Shown piece after piece: positions 34,229 to 46,469 of a stretch of DNA of 64,000 nt. The stretch comes from Datura wrightii (lineage: Eukaryota > Streptophyta > Magnoliopsida > Solanales > Solanaceae). The stretch's first letter is position 1. Each line of letters begins with the position of its first letter. The stretch is taken from positions 99,982,501 through 100,046,500 of the forward strand of contig JASDFA010000003.1 in the NCBI GenBank assembly GCA_035772735.1. The letters run 5' to 3'. Both the position numbers and the translations under genes were made by a program. Under the pieces are notes generated by a model. It saw only the letters and a program-made list of their open reading frames with translations, did no database searches and was not told the DNA's origin.

Positions 34229-35573
34229 ATAGTATTTTTAGACCATACCTGGACCTGTTCGTGATAGTGTTTATTGATGATATTCTGGTGTATTCTCGCT
34301 CTGAAGCAGATCACCGGATTCATTTACGGACAGTACTCCAGATCCTCAGGAACCGCCAATTATAAGCTAAGTTTTCCAAGTGTGAATTCTGGCTTAACTC
34401 AGTAGCCTTTCTAGGGCATATTGTGTCGGATGCTGGTATACAGGTTGACAAGCAGAAAATAGAAGCAGTCAAATCATGGCCTAGGCCTACCACTTCGACT
34501 GAGGTCCGTAGCTTTCTGGGATTAGCGGGATATTACAGGAGATTTGTTGAGGGATTCTATACTATAGCGGCACCTCTGACCAAACTGACATAGAAGGCAG
34601 CGAAGTTTCAGTGGACAGAGGCATGCGAGCAGAGCTTCCAGGAACTGAAAGACAGATTAACCTCCGCCCCAGTGTTAGCATTGCCGGAAGGTACAGAAGG
34701 GTATTCGGTGTATTGCGATGCATCAGGCGTCGTGTTAGGTTGTGTGTTGATGCAGCATGGTAAAGTGATTGCATATGCTTCCAGATAGTTGAGGAAACAC
34801 GAAAAGAATTACCCTACCCACGACCTGGAATTAGCCGCAGTGATTCACGCCTTAAAGATATGGAGACATTACATGTATGGCGTCCATGTTGATATTTTTA
34901 CAGATCACAAGAGCCTACAGTATATATTCACTCAGAGGGAGTTGAATCTGCGGCAACGTCGCTGGTTGGAGCTGTTAAAGGATTATGACGTGACTATTCT
35001 GTACCACCCGGGAAAAGCCAATGTTGTAGCGGATGCTCTCAGTCGTAAGTCCATGGGGAGTTTGGCATATTTGCAGCCCAAGCAGTGAGAATTGGTCAGG
35101 GAGATACATCAGTTAGCTAGCCTAGCCGTTCGTGTAGCAGAAACAGAGGGCGGTAGGGCGGTAATTTAGAACACCGCCGTGTCATCATTAGTTGTGGAAG
35201 TGAAAGAACGGTAATATGAGGATCCTGACCTGATCCAGCTCAAAGACAAAATCCAGCAGGGTAAAGCGCCAGGTTTTCAGATAACTGAGGATGGGGTGCT
35301 ACGCTGTAAAGACCGCCTGTGTGTTCCAGATGTTTCAAGCCTCCGCCAGCAGATCATGAACGAGGTACATTGCGCCCGTTATTCTCTTCACCCCGGTGCG
35401 ACGAAAATGTACCATGATATCAAGGAAAACTACTGGTGGCCAGGTATGAAAAGAGAAATTGCTGAATTTGTAGCCCAGTGTCTTAACTGCCAACAGTGAA
35501 AGCAGAACATCAGAAACCAGGCGGGTTAACTCAGGACATAGCTGTGCCTCTCTGGAAATAGGAAGCAGTAAAT
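34229..35573 (+). pseudogene. pol: Reverse transcriptase C-terminal part, RNase H and integrase zinc region, element 3
   Basis: The catalytic F-I-D-D-I-L-V-Y lies near 34270. Stops lie near 34362, 34591, 34786, 35086, 35167 and 35211. RNase H (Y-C-D-A-S-G-V-V-L, D-L-E-L-A-A, F-T-D-H-K-S-L) spans about 34690-35060. The integrase HHCC region (H-C-A-R-Y-S-L-H-P-G-A-T-K-M-Y, C-L-N-C-Q-Q) ends with a stop at 35497-35499 and a lost base or more. Confidence 0.88.
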
Positions 35574-36617
35574 ATGGATTTTGTGGTAGGATTACCCCGT
35601 ACTAGACACAGACATGATTCTATATGGGTGATAGTTGATAGATTGACAAAATCAGCTCATTTCCTGCCAGTAAGACCTACCTTCTCGGCCGAAGATTATG
35701 CGGAGTTGTATATCCGAGAAATAGTCAAATTGCATGGAGTACCAGTATCCATTATTTCGGACAGAGGAGCACAGTTTACGGCTAGATTTTGGCAGTCGTT
35801 TAAGAGAGGTCTGGGAACGCAGATTAATTTGAGCACCACATTCCACCCTCAGACAGATGGACAGGCTGAGCGCACTATTCAGATGATCGAGGACATGCTA
35901 CGAGCGTGTGTGCTAGATTTTGGAGGTAGCTGGGAAGAGCATTTGCCGTTAATAGAGTTTGCTTATAATAATAGCTATCACTCAGCTATTCAGATGGCGC
36001 CCTTTGAGGCATTATACGGGCGAAAGTGCAGATCGCCGGTTGGCTGGTTTGAAATAGGGGAATCGGTGTTGATTGGGCCAGACATGATTCAACAGTCAGA
36101 GGAGAAGGTAAAGCTTATTAGAGAACGCCTACTGACTGCACAGAGCCACCAGAAATCATATGCTGATGTGTGGCGCAGAGACCTGGAGTTCGATGTAAAT
36201 GACTGGGTATTTTTGAAAGTATCCCCAATGAAAGGGGTGATGAGATTCGGCAAGAAAGGTAAGCTCAGTTCGAGGTTTGTTGGGCCTTATCAGATTCGTC
36301 GAAGAATAAGCCAAGTGGCATATGAGTTAAACTTGCCTCCAGAATTGAAATCCGTTCATCCGGTCTTCCATGTATCTATGCTGAGGAAATGCATAGGAGA
36401 CCCATCCAGAGCAGTCCCAGTCCAGGATATCCAGGTTATGAAGGAGCTGGCCTATGAAGAGGTTCCAGTAGCCATCTTAGACAGACAGATTCGTAGATTG
36501 AGAACTAAAGATATTGCGTCTGTCAAGGTATTGTGGCGTAATAGGAACCGAGAGGAGATGACATGGGAGGCTGAGGAAGATATGAAGATTAGATATCCTC
36601 ACTTATTCCAGTCCTAG
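35574..36617 (+). pseudogene. pol: Integrase core and chromodomain, element 3 (open 347-codon segment)
   Basis: This is the longest undamaged coding part of element 3: integrase residues D (V-I-V-D-R-L-T-K-S), D (I-I-S-D-R-G-A-Q-F) and E (G-Q-A-E-R-T-I). The tail has G-K-K-G-K-L-S-S-R-F-V-G-P-Y and the chromodomain (V-A-I-L-D-R-Q-I-R-R-L, V-K-V-L-W-R-N-R, M-T-W-E-A-E-E-D-M, Y-P-H-L-F). It has no start of its own; in a working element it is cut from the pol polyprotein. Confidence 0.92.
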
Positions 36618-36845
36618 TCAGGCGACAGGTATGTCCGTATTATTACTTATCCAATACCTTGTGGTTGTGTTTGTATAAATGAGAAAGATTGATGTTTAGC
36701 TATCAAGTGAATCTTAAAGTATTGTGTGCAGTACCTGTATTAGACTTCTCTACATTTCAGGTTTTCGGGATAGTCCATATTACAGGGGAAACTCTGCCGA
36801 AATTTTTTTTAGAAACAAGTTGAGAAGTCCTCTAGATAGAAGTTT

Positions 36846-36879
36846 ACATTCGAGGACGAATGTTCTTAAGGGGGGAGAA
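36846..36879 (+). promoter_or_regulatory. AGGA-loop hairpin and polypurine tract, element 3
   Basis: ACATTCG (36846-36852), AGGA, CGAATGT (36857-36863), then TCTTAAGGGGGGAGAA up to the LTR at 36880. Same layout as element 1. Confidence 0.88.
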
Positions 36880-39487
36880 TGTTATACCCCATAAGATTCC
36901 CAGCACCTAGATGGCCTATTCGCGCGTTGGTTAAGCATATTTGAAAGCCATACGTGCTAGGGAAAGGCCCGGGAAAGGATCGGACGAGTAGCCTGTCGAA
37001 CCATCGCGGAAGGAGCCGGGGCAGAGCCCCTCCGCGATGGCAACGTGTAACGGAGATGGAGCCTCCGTGTTGGCTCCGTGACATATTGGGCCTGTCCAGG
37101 CCCAAGTATATAAAGCCCCACTTCGGTTTATTTTCATTAAAATCATTATAATTTCCAGAGAGTTCGCAACAAACAAAGAGAGACGAAGAGGGTGAAGATA
37201 TTATCGTTCGATTACGCTGCCAAACATAGTACAAATATAAATTAACTCCAGATACCGAAGTATTTAGTAGCAGTGAGAATTCCTATGGATTTAGTTTCGC
37301 GAAATTCGACTGAAAAATCGTCGTGCTACCGGACTAAGGTAAGTAGAATTTCTCCAAACTAGTGTCTATGTGCTCCTAGCCGTAAAGTGAATACTTCTCC
37401 CTTCTGGACTTCTGAAAAATAACAAGTTTTCGACTGTCTTTCGATAAGCCTAAGTTTAGGCTATAATTATATCGAAAGTGACGTCGTCCTTTAGAATAAA
37501 GTTGTATTTAGCACTAACTAACGTGTATATGAATGCAGTTGGGAGAAATAGCTGGAAAACTGACCGAGCCTCGTCCGACAGTCGGATAACTTGAGGTTAA
37601 GGTATGTGAAGTTGTTCTTCGGCAACTTAGTAAGCCTTAGCTTGGTAAATCATAGTAAACTCCGTAATTGAAACTCTCGGAGTTGAATGTTGAGAGTTAA
37701 GTAAGTCTAGTAGATTCTGAGTTGTGTTGCTATATCGTATTCAGTCCGAAAGTTAGTAAAGCATGTGCCAAAGGGCGAGTTAGCATTCCAGATTCAGTAT
37801 AGCTTATTGTATGATTAGCAAGCATGTTGTAGAATAAAAAGTTATAGGTTTTCAAAATAAAGGCTAATAAAGTAAAATTAGATAGACAGACAACTTTATG
37901 GTTACAGATTAGCCATTCAGACAGATAGTATCCCGGCTACAGATTAGCCCAATAGTTAAATAAAGATTTCAGAATCAGTATAATCAGTAAAGAATCAGTA
38001 TGATACAGAAAGAGATCAGAATAAGAAATCAGATTTCAGATAGTCTTTTTCAGTTATACATGCTTGCTATTTATGTGTGCTATTTGTTTGTTGAGACTTG
38101 TTGTGGCGTGAGGGCCCCTTATTGAGTGTCCTCGCCACCCCTGGGTTGGTAATCGTGTCGCCCACTGAGCGGGTGGGTTTTACGTCACTCCTAGGGGTGG
38201 CATGCCGTCCCCAGCTTGGACGAAGATGGGATGAAGCTTTTCCCATAGTAGTCTGATCAGCATTATAGGTGTAGCTCCGGTTTCAGATAGCCCTGTTGAG
38301 TTTTGTGTCCAGGGAACCAGACCCTATCTGTTACTGTCTGTACATTCAGTTATTATAGGTGTAGCTCCGGTTTAAGATAGCCCCGTTGAGTTTGTGTCCG
38401 GGGATCCAGACCCTATCTGTTACTGTCTACACAGGAGTCCTCCGGACTCAGACACGATTATCTATATCGGAGGCTATGGCCCGAGCCGGAGACCCAGGGG
38501 GCCGGTAGAGGAGCTCCGAGTGAGCAGATGAGTGGAGTGACTTATTTTTGGTTGGTTTTGACGTATATAGATTGTTTGCTTGCTTGGCGCCATCTGGCTT
38601 ATGGGGGTTGGTATTGTCTCTTGCTTTCTAAATGTATATGTATTTATGTGCTTTATATATATATTAGTTAATAGACAGCAGGCCGCCGTGACCACAGACA
38701 CGCCCCTGCTTATCAGTGTAGAAAGGTTTGATCTAGTTCCTATCAGCTCTTCAGATTCGGTTATCTTCTGCTCACAGACTTGTTAGTTCTGTTATCTGTA
38801 TTCAGTTGTATTATTGCAGTTGCTTTGCATACTCGGTACCAGTGGTACTGACGCCCAGTGGGGCGCTGCATTACTTGCCTACAGGTACTCATAGACGAGG
38901 AGGCGATCCCTCGTGATCCTAGCCAGTGCAGAGTCATCAGCTCCTGTCATCCGGAGCTTGATATTTCAGAGTTTATATCATTTCTCTTTTGTTGTACAGT
39001 ACGGGTAGGTCGGGGCCCTGTCTCGACCATCTTATCAGTATTCCTAGAGGCTTGCAGTCTGTATATATTTCCCTGTGGTCAGTTGAGCCGGTCGTGTGGG
39101 GCCGTGCAGTTTGTTATAGCTGTTTAGCATTTCAGTTTATGTTGGCCGTGTGAGGCCTTAGTTTGATAGTAGTGGTGACCTTGCCGGTCACGTAGTTATT
39201 CTGCATTTTATTGTTGAGTTACAGATAACTAGGCAGCATAGTGGCCTTGTCGGCCCGCATAGGTTCCCCCCTTGTAAGTATGTTTCTGGTTAGCTGAAGT
39301 TTCATACAGGTGGCTATAGGCCTAGTCGGCCGGAGGCTGTATTTACAGCCGTTATATAGCCCGTTGTTTCCCTGAATCTGAGTTAGAGCCAGCCAGGCAC
39401 CAGATGTGCTTAGGCTCAGTAGTCTAGCAGTTCCGGTCCTAGTAGGTCACCAGGTGCCAGTCATACCCCCCAAGGCGGGGTGTGACA
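36880..39487 (+). repeat. 3' LTR of element 3 (2608 bp)
   Basis: Starts TGTTATACCCC and ends GGGGTGTGACA. TATA box (TATATAAA) at 37107-37114, module at 37044-37087 with small changes (for example GTGTAACGG for GTGTCACGG). GTTGA at 39488-39492 is the right target-site duplication. Confidence 0.93.
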
Positions 39488-39492
39488 GTTGA

Positions 39493-40545
39493 GATTCGAT
39501 TAGAACTTATGGGCTTGATCAATATGAAGTATGTATAAGTTTTCACTATGATTTTGATGTGAATGTTATGGGTATGAGCTGAACCTATGGTAGTGGCATG
39601 ATTATCGAATCTTCTGCATAAATTAGAGTAAATTTTGAAATGGGTTTCATGAAATAATCATATGCTTCCACCATGATCTCATTGTAGATGATCAAGGTAT
39701 GAGTTGATTATATGGGTTTTTCCGAAAATCTAGGATATATGAATCAATGTATACATGTTAAAGTATGAATTGGACCTATGGATCCTACATGAATCTAAGA
39801 TATATGCCATATGCTATAAACTTGGGATTTGAATGTTGTGGATGTGTGTAAAGTATGATCTAAACTTATAGATGTTTCATGAATGTAAAATGTGTGGATT
39901 AAATGATGATTCGGTACCACGATGATATGAATGGTGATAATAAAGTATGAGAATGATCCTTTAGACATTGGGCTTGTGGTCAATAGAAAGTAGCCGTAAT
40001 CAACTCTAAATGACTTCAGTTATGATGTAATTAGTTGAATGCTCATGTCTTTGATTAGCTGCAGTAATTTAGACTAGATGAATGATGTCAGATTATTGTA
40101 CTTCACATTCTACTTTAGTTAGTGAGTTAGGGATTCTCTACTGCAAAGAATGTTTCCCTAGTCAGTTAGGGATTCTCTATAGTAGAGAATGTTTCCCAAG
40201 TTAGTCAGGGATTCTCTACAGTAGAGAATATTTCCCTAGTTAGTCAGAGATTTTCCATAATAGAGAATGTTTCCCTAGTCAGTCTAGGATTCTCCACAGC
40301 AGAGAATGTTTCCCTAGTCAGTCCGGGATTCTCCATAGCAGAGAATGTTTTCCCTAGTCAGTCAGGGACTCTCCACAGTAGAGAATGTTTCCCTTAGTCA
40401 ATCAGTGACTCACTATATCAGAGAATGCTCTCCCTTAGACAGTCAAGGACTCTCCACAATTGAGAATGTCTCCATTCGACAGTTAGGGACTCTCTATGAT
40501 ATCAGTCATGACTTCGGTCTTCAATATTTGTTTAGTATATAACCC
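39493..40545 (+). repeat. 3' LTR of element X, right part
   Basis: This continues the LTR begun at 27866 after removing element 3 and one GTTGA. It is AT-rich and non-coding to about 40120, then an array of ~39-bp repeats, then about 40 bp to the break with element B near 40545. The two parts sum to about 2.2 kb, close to the LTR size of element 2, but no recognisable LTR end is seen. Confidence 0.65.
40129..40505. repeat. About 9.5 tandem copies of a ~39-bp hairpin-forming repeat
   Basis: Each unit has the plan AGGGATTCTCTACAGTAGAG, then AATGTTTCCC, then a TAGTCAGTC spacer. In the best units ATTCTCTA and TAGAGAAT form a perfect 8-bp stem with a 3-base loop. Units run 38-42 bp and drift towards the right end. 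The array lies within the LTR of X. Confidence 0.88.
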
Positions 40546-41600
40546 TTGCGCATTACCCACAAAGTTTACCGAGTCAGGATTGGCTCCACAACACTCAGTT
40601 GAGTGCTCACTGCTTCCACACACTTCACACCACATTTGCTGCACAGCATTCACTGGGGCTTGAGGCTGGATCATTGTCATGTTGCCAAAGTGGGTGTTAA
40701 GTTGATTTTGCAATGCAGCTATCTGTGCAGCGATAGCTGTAAACCTATCCACTTCGAGCACTCTTGCTGCTTTCCTTGTCCCGCCTCTTGATGAATCAGC
40801 ATTCCATTCTGGATTGCCCTGCGAAATACGGTTCAACAAGGTATACAGCTCCTCATAAGTTTTCTCCAGTGCTTGTCCTCCAGCTGCTGAGTCTAGCAAT
40901 ATTTTGGTGTGGGGTTCCAAACCCTCTATAAAAGTGTGCACCAGCACATCATTGGACTGATGATGATGAGGACAATCCCGCAACATGGATTTGAATCTCT
41001 CCCAAGCCTGATATAAATTTTCTCCCTCTCTTTGTTTGAAACTTAGAATTTGACTTCTAAGTCTTGCTGTTTTACCGGAGGGAAAAAACCATATCAAGAA
41101 TTTCCTTGCAAGATCATCCCACGTAGAAATAGAATTCAGTGGCTCAGCTTTCAACCACCTCTTGGCTTCTCCCAGTAGTGAGAATGGGAACAATGTAATA
41201 CAGACATAATCTAATGACACTCCAGCGGGGATGTAAGTGTCACTTATCTCCAAAAAATTTTAGAGATGCTGCTGTGGATCTTGATGAGGGAGACCGATAA
41301 ACTACCCGCTAGTGTGCAACAACTGCACCACATTCTGTTTAAGTTCAAATCTCCCTCCTGGCTCAGGTTTGCGGATACTAGATATAACATTATTGGCATG
41401 TGGGATTGCCACCTCGCGAACCGACCGAGCTGCTACTTCTTCGGGCACTAACACTGCCCGTACTACCGGTGGATTTTGTTGTTCCTCCATGATGTCTGTC
41501 TGAGCAATTGAAGCTTTCTTTGTAGAGCTTCTCTCCGTTTACTGTGAAATATCCTTTCTGGCTCTATATACGATTCCACCAGCTCCTTGTCTCTTGCCAG
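40546..41600 (-). pseudogene. gag: gag, truncated, element B
   Basis: The open stretch 41253-40483 on the minus strand matches element C Gag: I-S-D-T-Y-I-P-A-G-V-S-L-D-Y-V, F-P-F-S-L-L-G-E-A-K-R-W-L, Y-Q-A-W-E-R-F-K-S-M-L-R-D-C. The zinc knuckle W-C-E-V-C-G-S-S-E-H-S-T-E-C-C lies near 40620. The upstream part (41490-41302) is in another frame, split by stops. Past about 40546 the frame runs into unrelated X sequence. Confidence 0.88.
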
Positions 41601-41709
41601 TGTTCAACAGAAATTAAGTCTACAAAATACAGGCTAAGACCAAGTTGTCAACACTAAGAAAATAAAAATACAGTAAATTAACACTTAAAACAAATTCACC
41701 AATTGCCAA

Positions 41710-41728
41710 GTCCCCAGCAGCGGCGCCA
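41710..41728 (-). promoter_or_regulatory. Primer-binding site for tRNA-Asp, element B
   Basis: The minus strand reads TGGCGCCGCTGCTGGGGAC, six bases inside the LTR. It has two mismatches to the perfect form in element C. Confidence 0.82.
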
Positions 41729-41734
41729 AAAACT

Positions 41735-43146
41735 TGTTCGGGGTTTGTTATACGGGTATATAACTACACGCAAGTGCACGTGGTCGAACAAGTGGTAAGT
41801 GGCTTTAGTAAGCCAAGTATCGATCCCACAGAGACTTGGATGAAGTGCAATCTGCTCAAGTGTACTATATTTTACTTCTAAAAATGCAGACAACAGTGTA
41901 ACCAAGAGTTTGATAGTTTGTTTTATAATTTTTATACTAAAGCTAAAACAATTATCTACTTTGAGTCTGAACTATGAATGAGAGCATGCTGAGGTTAAAC
42001 AAACATGTAATGCAATTAATTATCATCATACTTTGGTTAATCTTTTCCTCCAGTTGCTAGCCAAGAACTATTGCCAAGAGATTAAAACTCTCGTATTTAA
42101 CCTCACTTAAGAATCATGAACCATCCACCTACATTTCTGTGATTAAATGCAATTCATATTATAGCCATACAAATCCGGTTCCTAAATTGACTAATACAAC
42201 TTTCAGGTATATTTCTATCCTTAAAGCAAATCAAGACTCAATTTTCCCAAACCAAGTAAAGAACATATCCTATTAATTCACATTTCTTGCTCTCTCGAGT
42301 GAAACCGGACTTTTTAGATATACATTAACGTAGGCCACACATTAATGCAAGAAGAACAAGAATTAATTGAACAACATGGAAGAAAAGATGAAAAACCAAA
42401 GAATCAATGATCACATTTCATCACAATTGTTCATAACCTCAGCAAGAAGAGGAATTAGCCACTCATTTGTGGATTAAACATCTTTAAATGAGTGTTAATC
42501 ATACAAGCAATTGAATTAAAGAAGAAAGAAAGAGAGAAAAAACCCTGATATTTTCATCCCTCAACTGCCTATAACCCACGTTCTTGCTCCACCAAGTCAG
42601 AATATTGAAAAATGAACCTAAGTGTTCTATTTATACTGCTGGGAATTTTTTCCCAGAATAACGAGCAACATGTCACGGAGTGAATCGCGGAGCACTGCCT
42701 CCGTGACACGCTACGGGCGCGGACCCTCACTGGAACTGGGGGTCCAGGAATTAAAGCACAACGTGGCACGACGTGCAACGCGGAGTCAAGCCACCGTGCC
42801 ACGGACCGGACTCGGACCCTCTCTGGAATTTGGGCGAATTTTCCCTATCCAGGCAGAAGGCCTCCGCGATGGCAGCGTGACACGGCTCCATCACGGAGCC
42901 CCTTTAATTCATGCTGTCCAATGCCTTGTTCCTTGCTCGCATCCAAGTCCAACCCCGATATCATCCAACATGCATTTAAGCTTCCCCAAAATCACATTTT
43001 ACCTGCAAAACAATGCTAATCATGTTGGTTAGTATAAATTCACATTTTATTACCAATTACATGAGAATGTATACACATTGGTAGATAAACAAGGCTAAAA
43101 TGGTACTTTTGAGTATCACTTGGGCATATAAATTTTCCCAAGATCA
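41735..43146 (-). repeat. 5' LTR of element B (1412 bp)
   Basis: It matches the element C LTRs throughout. It starts TGATCTTGGG on the minus strand at 43146 and ends at 41735. TATAAATA on the minus strand is at 42635-42628, and the CpG-rich modules at 42669-42890 lie upstream of it. Confidence 0.88.
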
Positions 43147-43379
43147 ATGAGGCCACAGTGGAAGAAGGTGACCAAACTCCGCCTTAGGAGAACTATACTA
43201 TTAGGTGGAGTGTACTCGGTGCTCAGGAGATATACGAGGAAGGCCTTGATCTGACCTCCAAGAACTATCCGAGGTGGAGCATATAGGAAGAATCGCGGAT
43301 CCTCACCAGTGCCTTGAATGAGGTAAAGGAAATAAAGCGGACATTTAGTTTCTATGAATTTGACTGGATGGCTAGACTT

Positions 43380-44690
43380 TCGAAGAAGTACTGTCTTGCA
43401 ATGTTCTGAGAGTTCTACGCCAATTATTTGGCCACTATGGAGCAAAATGCAAAAGCTGGGCAGAAATTGAGAGAACAACCCAAGCTCAAGAGCGTGGTAG
43501 TGCGAGGTCGCACAGCTGATATCTTCGAGCGTACTATTTTTTGAGTACTCTATGGGCCACAATTTAGAGGTCCATACATGACAACTGAGTTCGATGTTTA
43601 GAATGGATGCACTAAAAAAGGTAAAATAATCGGGTTATGAGGAGAGGCAGGCCCAAATTAAATGGCTAGTTGGGGTTTTAGTGGATGACAAGGAGGACGT
43701 GGACTTGTTGGCTAGTGGAAAGCAAGTTAACAAAGCCCACTGAACTTCATATTGAAGGCCTATTGGACACTAGTTTGCCATTGATTAGCACTGACGGTTA
43801 ATGACAACACTCTCAGTGTAGCTAGAGCAGCATTGGTGGCATGTATCATGTCAAGATACGCCATCGATATTCCGAGTGTCATATCGCGGAGGATATCCGA
43901 GATCGGGTTTTGAGATTGAGCACTACCATCCCATTCCCCAGTCTCATGTTTATATTATACATAGAGGCGGGCCTTATGGTGAAGATAGTGGTTGATACTA
44001 TGATTGGAGGCCATAGGACGGTAAATATAGGTCTGATTCAGGATTAGATGGACCCAGTGAGCTGGGTTAGACTTCTACTGCAGTCCCAGTACCATAGGTA
44101 TTCGGGGGAGAGCATATTGATGCCCCCACCTCAGTGGAGCAAGATGAGATGCCAGCTACAGAGGCCGGCCACACAGAGGCAGCTCCTAGCACTTCATTTG
44201 CACTTTCAAGCCAGACCCCAGCTGGATATGTATTGGTCCCACATGAGTTCCTCAAGACGTCTAAAAGGCTGACAGTGACCGAGAGAAATGTTCAATCTAT
44301 GATGGAGAACGTCAAGACTTGGATGAATATGGAGATTGAGGCAATTACCAGGGTGTTTCATGGATGGATAGATAGTTTCAAGCGTCGCTTCAATAAGTGC
44401 CTAGCTGAGCAGCCGGACACAGGCAACCTTAGGGAGGAGGTGGGGGCTATTCGGAGCCAAGTGACCTAGTTATCGTCTAGACAACCAGTGATTCTAGTAG
44501 CCCCCACTCTTTCAGACTTAGATGTGGAGCTCAATGAGGAGCTAGATTTGGAGGCATATTGGGTCCCATTTGCGGCTAGTGGAGGAAAGGGTAAGAAGAG
44601 GGTATTGGAGGAGGTTGGACACGAGCCCTCGAAGAAGAGGAAAAAGAAAGAGAAGAAGGAGAGCAAGGGGGCGAGATCGGAGAGCCTATG
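43380..44690 (+). pseudogene. Accessory ORF pseudogene, relic D
   Basis: A decayed copy of the protein seen in A, C and E. E-F-Y-A-N-Y-L-A-T-M-E-Q-N-A-K matches L-V-R-E-F-Y-A-N-W of C, and T-L-S-V-A-R-A-A-L-V-A-C-I-M-S-R-Y-A-I-D-I matches the region before the G-x-x-I-N-V-G motif. Stops separate these. The C-terminal parts are open at 44134-44469 (a likely coiled coil, R-N-V-Q-S-M-M-E-N-V-K-T-W-M) and 44488-44691 (acidic, then a lysine-rich end, S-K-K-R-K-K-K-E-K-K-E, possibly a nuclear signal). Function unknown. Confidence 0.6.
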
Positions 44691-46469
44691 AACTCATGAC
44701 GCACATATGTCAAAGCTGCAGGAGTGATCTAGTGGAGCGGGGAGCTCCATTATTTCCCAGAGAGTGCTTGCGGGTGGAGAGGACCCTTTGGGGGAGCCGC
44801 ATTCAGCCAAATTAGAGATCGAGATTGCTGAGGTGACTATTACTATGGAGGGGGTAACTAATACCCAAATTGGCGTCCCATTGGGTGCGTCGGCCACCAC
44901 TAGCGCCACTATTATAGCGGAGATACTGCTTCCGCAGGATGACAGGAGCACTTAGTGTGCCACAGGTATGTCCCTTTCCCTTGTTCTTACAGTTGTTGCT
45001 TCGGGGATGAAGCATATTTTTCAAAGGGGGGTGTACTTGTAGTTTTTTTGGGTATCTTGTTTGTCTGAGGATTTTTCTTGTCGTGTTTCTTTTCACTCAA
45101 ACATGCTATCTAGTAGAACTGACATATTTAGGTTATTTTTGTTATTTGTTTAATTAGAAGTAGCTTAGGATTACTTTACAGCTAATAAATGCACTAGTTT
45201 GATATTTTTGAAAAAATTGACCATGTTAAAATTTTTTTGGTGTTAGCTATGTAGTTAATTGCAATTGCATGACTTTTGTAAATCTTTATATGGAATTTAT
45301 ATTATTAGAATATGTAGTTGTGGCATAGCCGTGCATGAACTGGAGAGGTAGATTCAATGCAAACCAGTACCATGAGTGAGTAAGGATTACTTAGTTTAAT
45401 ACTGCGTTGAGGATCTAAAACTTGCCCGGTTGGTCTTTATATAGGTTTTAAGATAGTTAGTTAGTAAATTATCATAAACCATTTTGATTTTAGCCACTTT
45501 AACTTAAATTACCCTACAAAATAAAATAAATCTCTTAATCCCTATTTTGAGCCTAACATTGACCATTTTTCTTTGATTAATCCTTCACCTTTCCCATTTT
45601 TTATTATGAACCTGATTTGGCCCTGGTCCCTCCTTGGACATTGTGAACCTCAACTCAGGTAAAATTCCTAAGTTGAGGGTGGCTATAGTAAGGGTGCATA
45701 GATTGTGGGGAGGTGGAAAAGAAAGAAAAGAAAAAAGAATTAAAGAAGGGTGAGGTGTGGTGTGAAAAGAAAAGAAAATAAAAGAGAAAAGAAATGAAAA
45801 AGATGATAAAAACACGCCACACCCACATATTACATTTAAATAGAGAAAAGGTAGGAAAAGTTGAAAAAGTAAAAAATAGGGTAAAAAGTGAAAAGTAAAG
45901 CCACGAGTATGTAGTGCCAAGGAGGGTTTAGTCACTAAATTCCATATCTACTATACATAGCTCGAAGCCTACATTACAAGCTGAATAAATTCCTATAGTG
46001 ATCCTAGCCTAATTGTCTAAAGAGCCAAAGTAGAGAAAATAAGGACAAGCCTATGATATCCGATGTGCAGTATTTGGAACTTCTTTGTGAGAGTGAGAGT
46101 CTCATTTGTTTAGTCCCAAGTTTCATAATTGTATATATATGTGAGCGTTGGGGACTTCATTTGATATGAAGGTACTTGGTTTGTGATGTATTTTACCAAA
46201 CTGTCCGTGTGAATAGCATTGGTGATAACTCAATTCTCTGCTAATAGTTGAATGCTATATCTTGATCCCTGTATGTCATTGGTTGTGGTTATATATGTGT
46301 ATAACTGACTTAGTTTGAACATAAAAGGAATTAATAGTTGATTGTGGTTCATAGTGCAGATTTTGTTATGTTGGCTGTAGGTATTCTAAGTTCACTTCCT
46401 AGTTAAGTATCGTTTTTTAGTTTTGTTTTCTTTGCCTGAGGACATGAAAAAGTCTTAAGTTTAGGGTAT
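44691..46469 (+). other. 3' non-coding region of relic D
   Basis: No credible gene. TGCTTCG-GGGA-TGAAGCA (44997-45014, a 7-bp stem with one G-U pair) is followed by CAAAGGGGGG (45022-45031), a second polypurine tract. 45715-45900 is A/G-rich (GAAAAGAAA repeats). 46040-46090 matches the 'CCTATG...GAGAGTGAGAG' block of A and C. The terminal purine tract CTTAAGTTTAGGG abuts the LTR at 46470. Confidence 0.6.

Larger units (their letters stand above)
29007..39487 (+). mobile_element. Element 3: full-length Tekay/Del-like Ty3/Gypsy retrotransposon
   Basis: It is 10,481 bp with 5' LTR 29007-31620, initiator-Met primer site, gag, pol, polypurine tract and 3' LTR 36880-39487, flanked by GTTGA. The proteins are close relatives of those in element 1. 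Its LTRs differ noticeably (many changes in the first 200 bp, fewer later), so the insertion is not recent. Gag and pol have at least ten stops plus frameshifts, many fitting C-to-T or G-to-A change; it is not able to code for its own movement. Confidence 0.95.
40546..43146 (-). mobile_element. Element B: truncated minus-strand copy of the element C family
   Basis: It has a 5' LTR (41735-43146), a primer site and about two thirds of gag, nearly identical to element C, and then stops abruptly near 40546 against X sequence. Protease, accessory ORF and 3' LTR are missing. No matching target duplication is seen, so deletion after insertion, or recombination, is likely. Confidence 0.88.

Noticed and set aside
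40129..40505. Regular ~39-bp repeats resembling a CRISPR array
   Set aside because: Units are contiguous with no unique spacers, degrade gradually, and lie in a plant LTR.
43116..43562. 148-codon minus-strand ORF at the B/D junction
   Set aside because: It spans the end of element B and antisense of D's accessory region; composition and position suggest chance.
45585..45935. 116-codon minus-strand ORF rich in Phe/Leu/Ser, like a membrane protein
   Set aside because: It is the complement of an A/G-rich non-coding stretch in the 3' region of relic D; the hydrophobic look comes from TTC/TTT/CTT codons.
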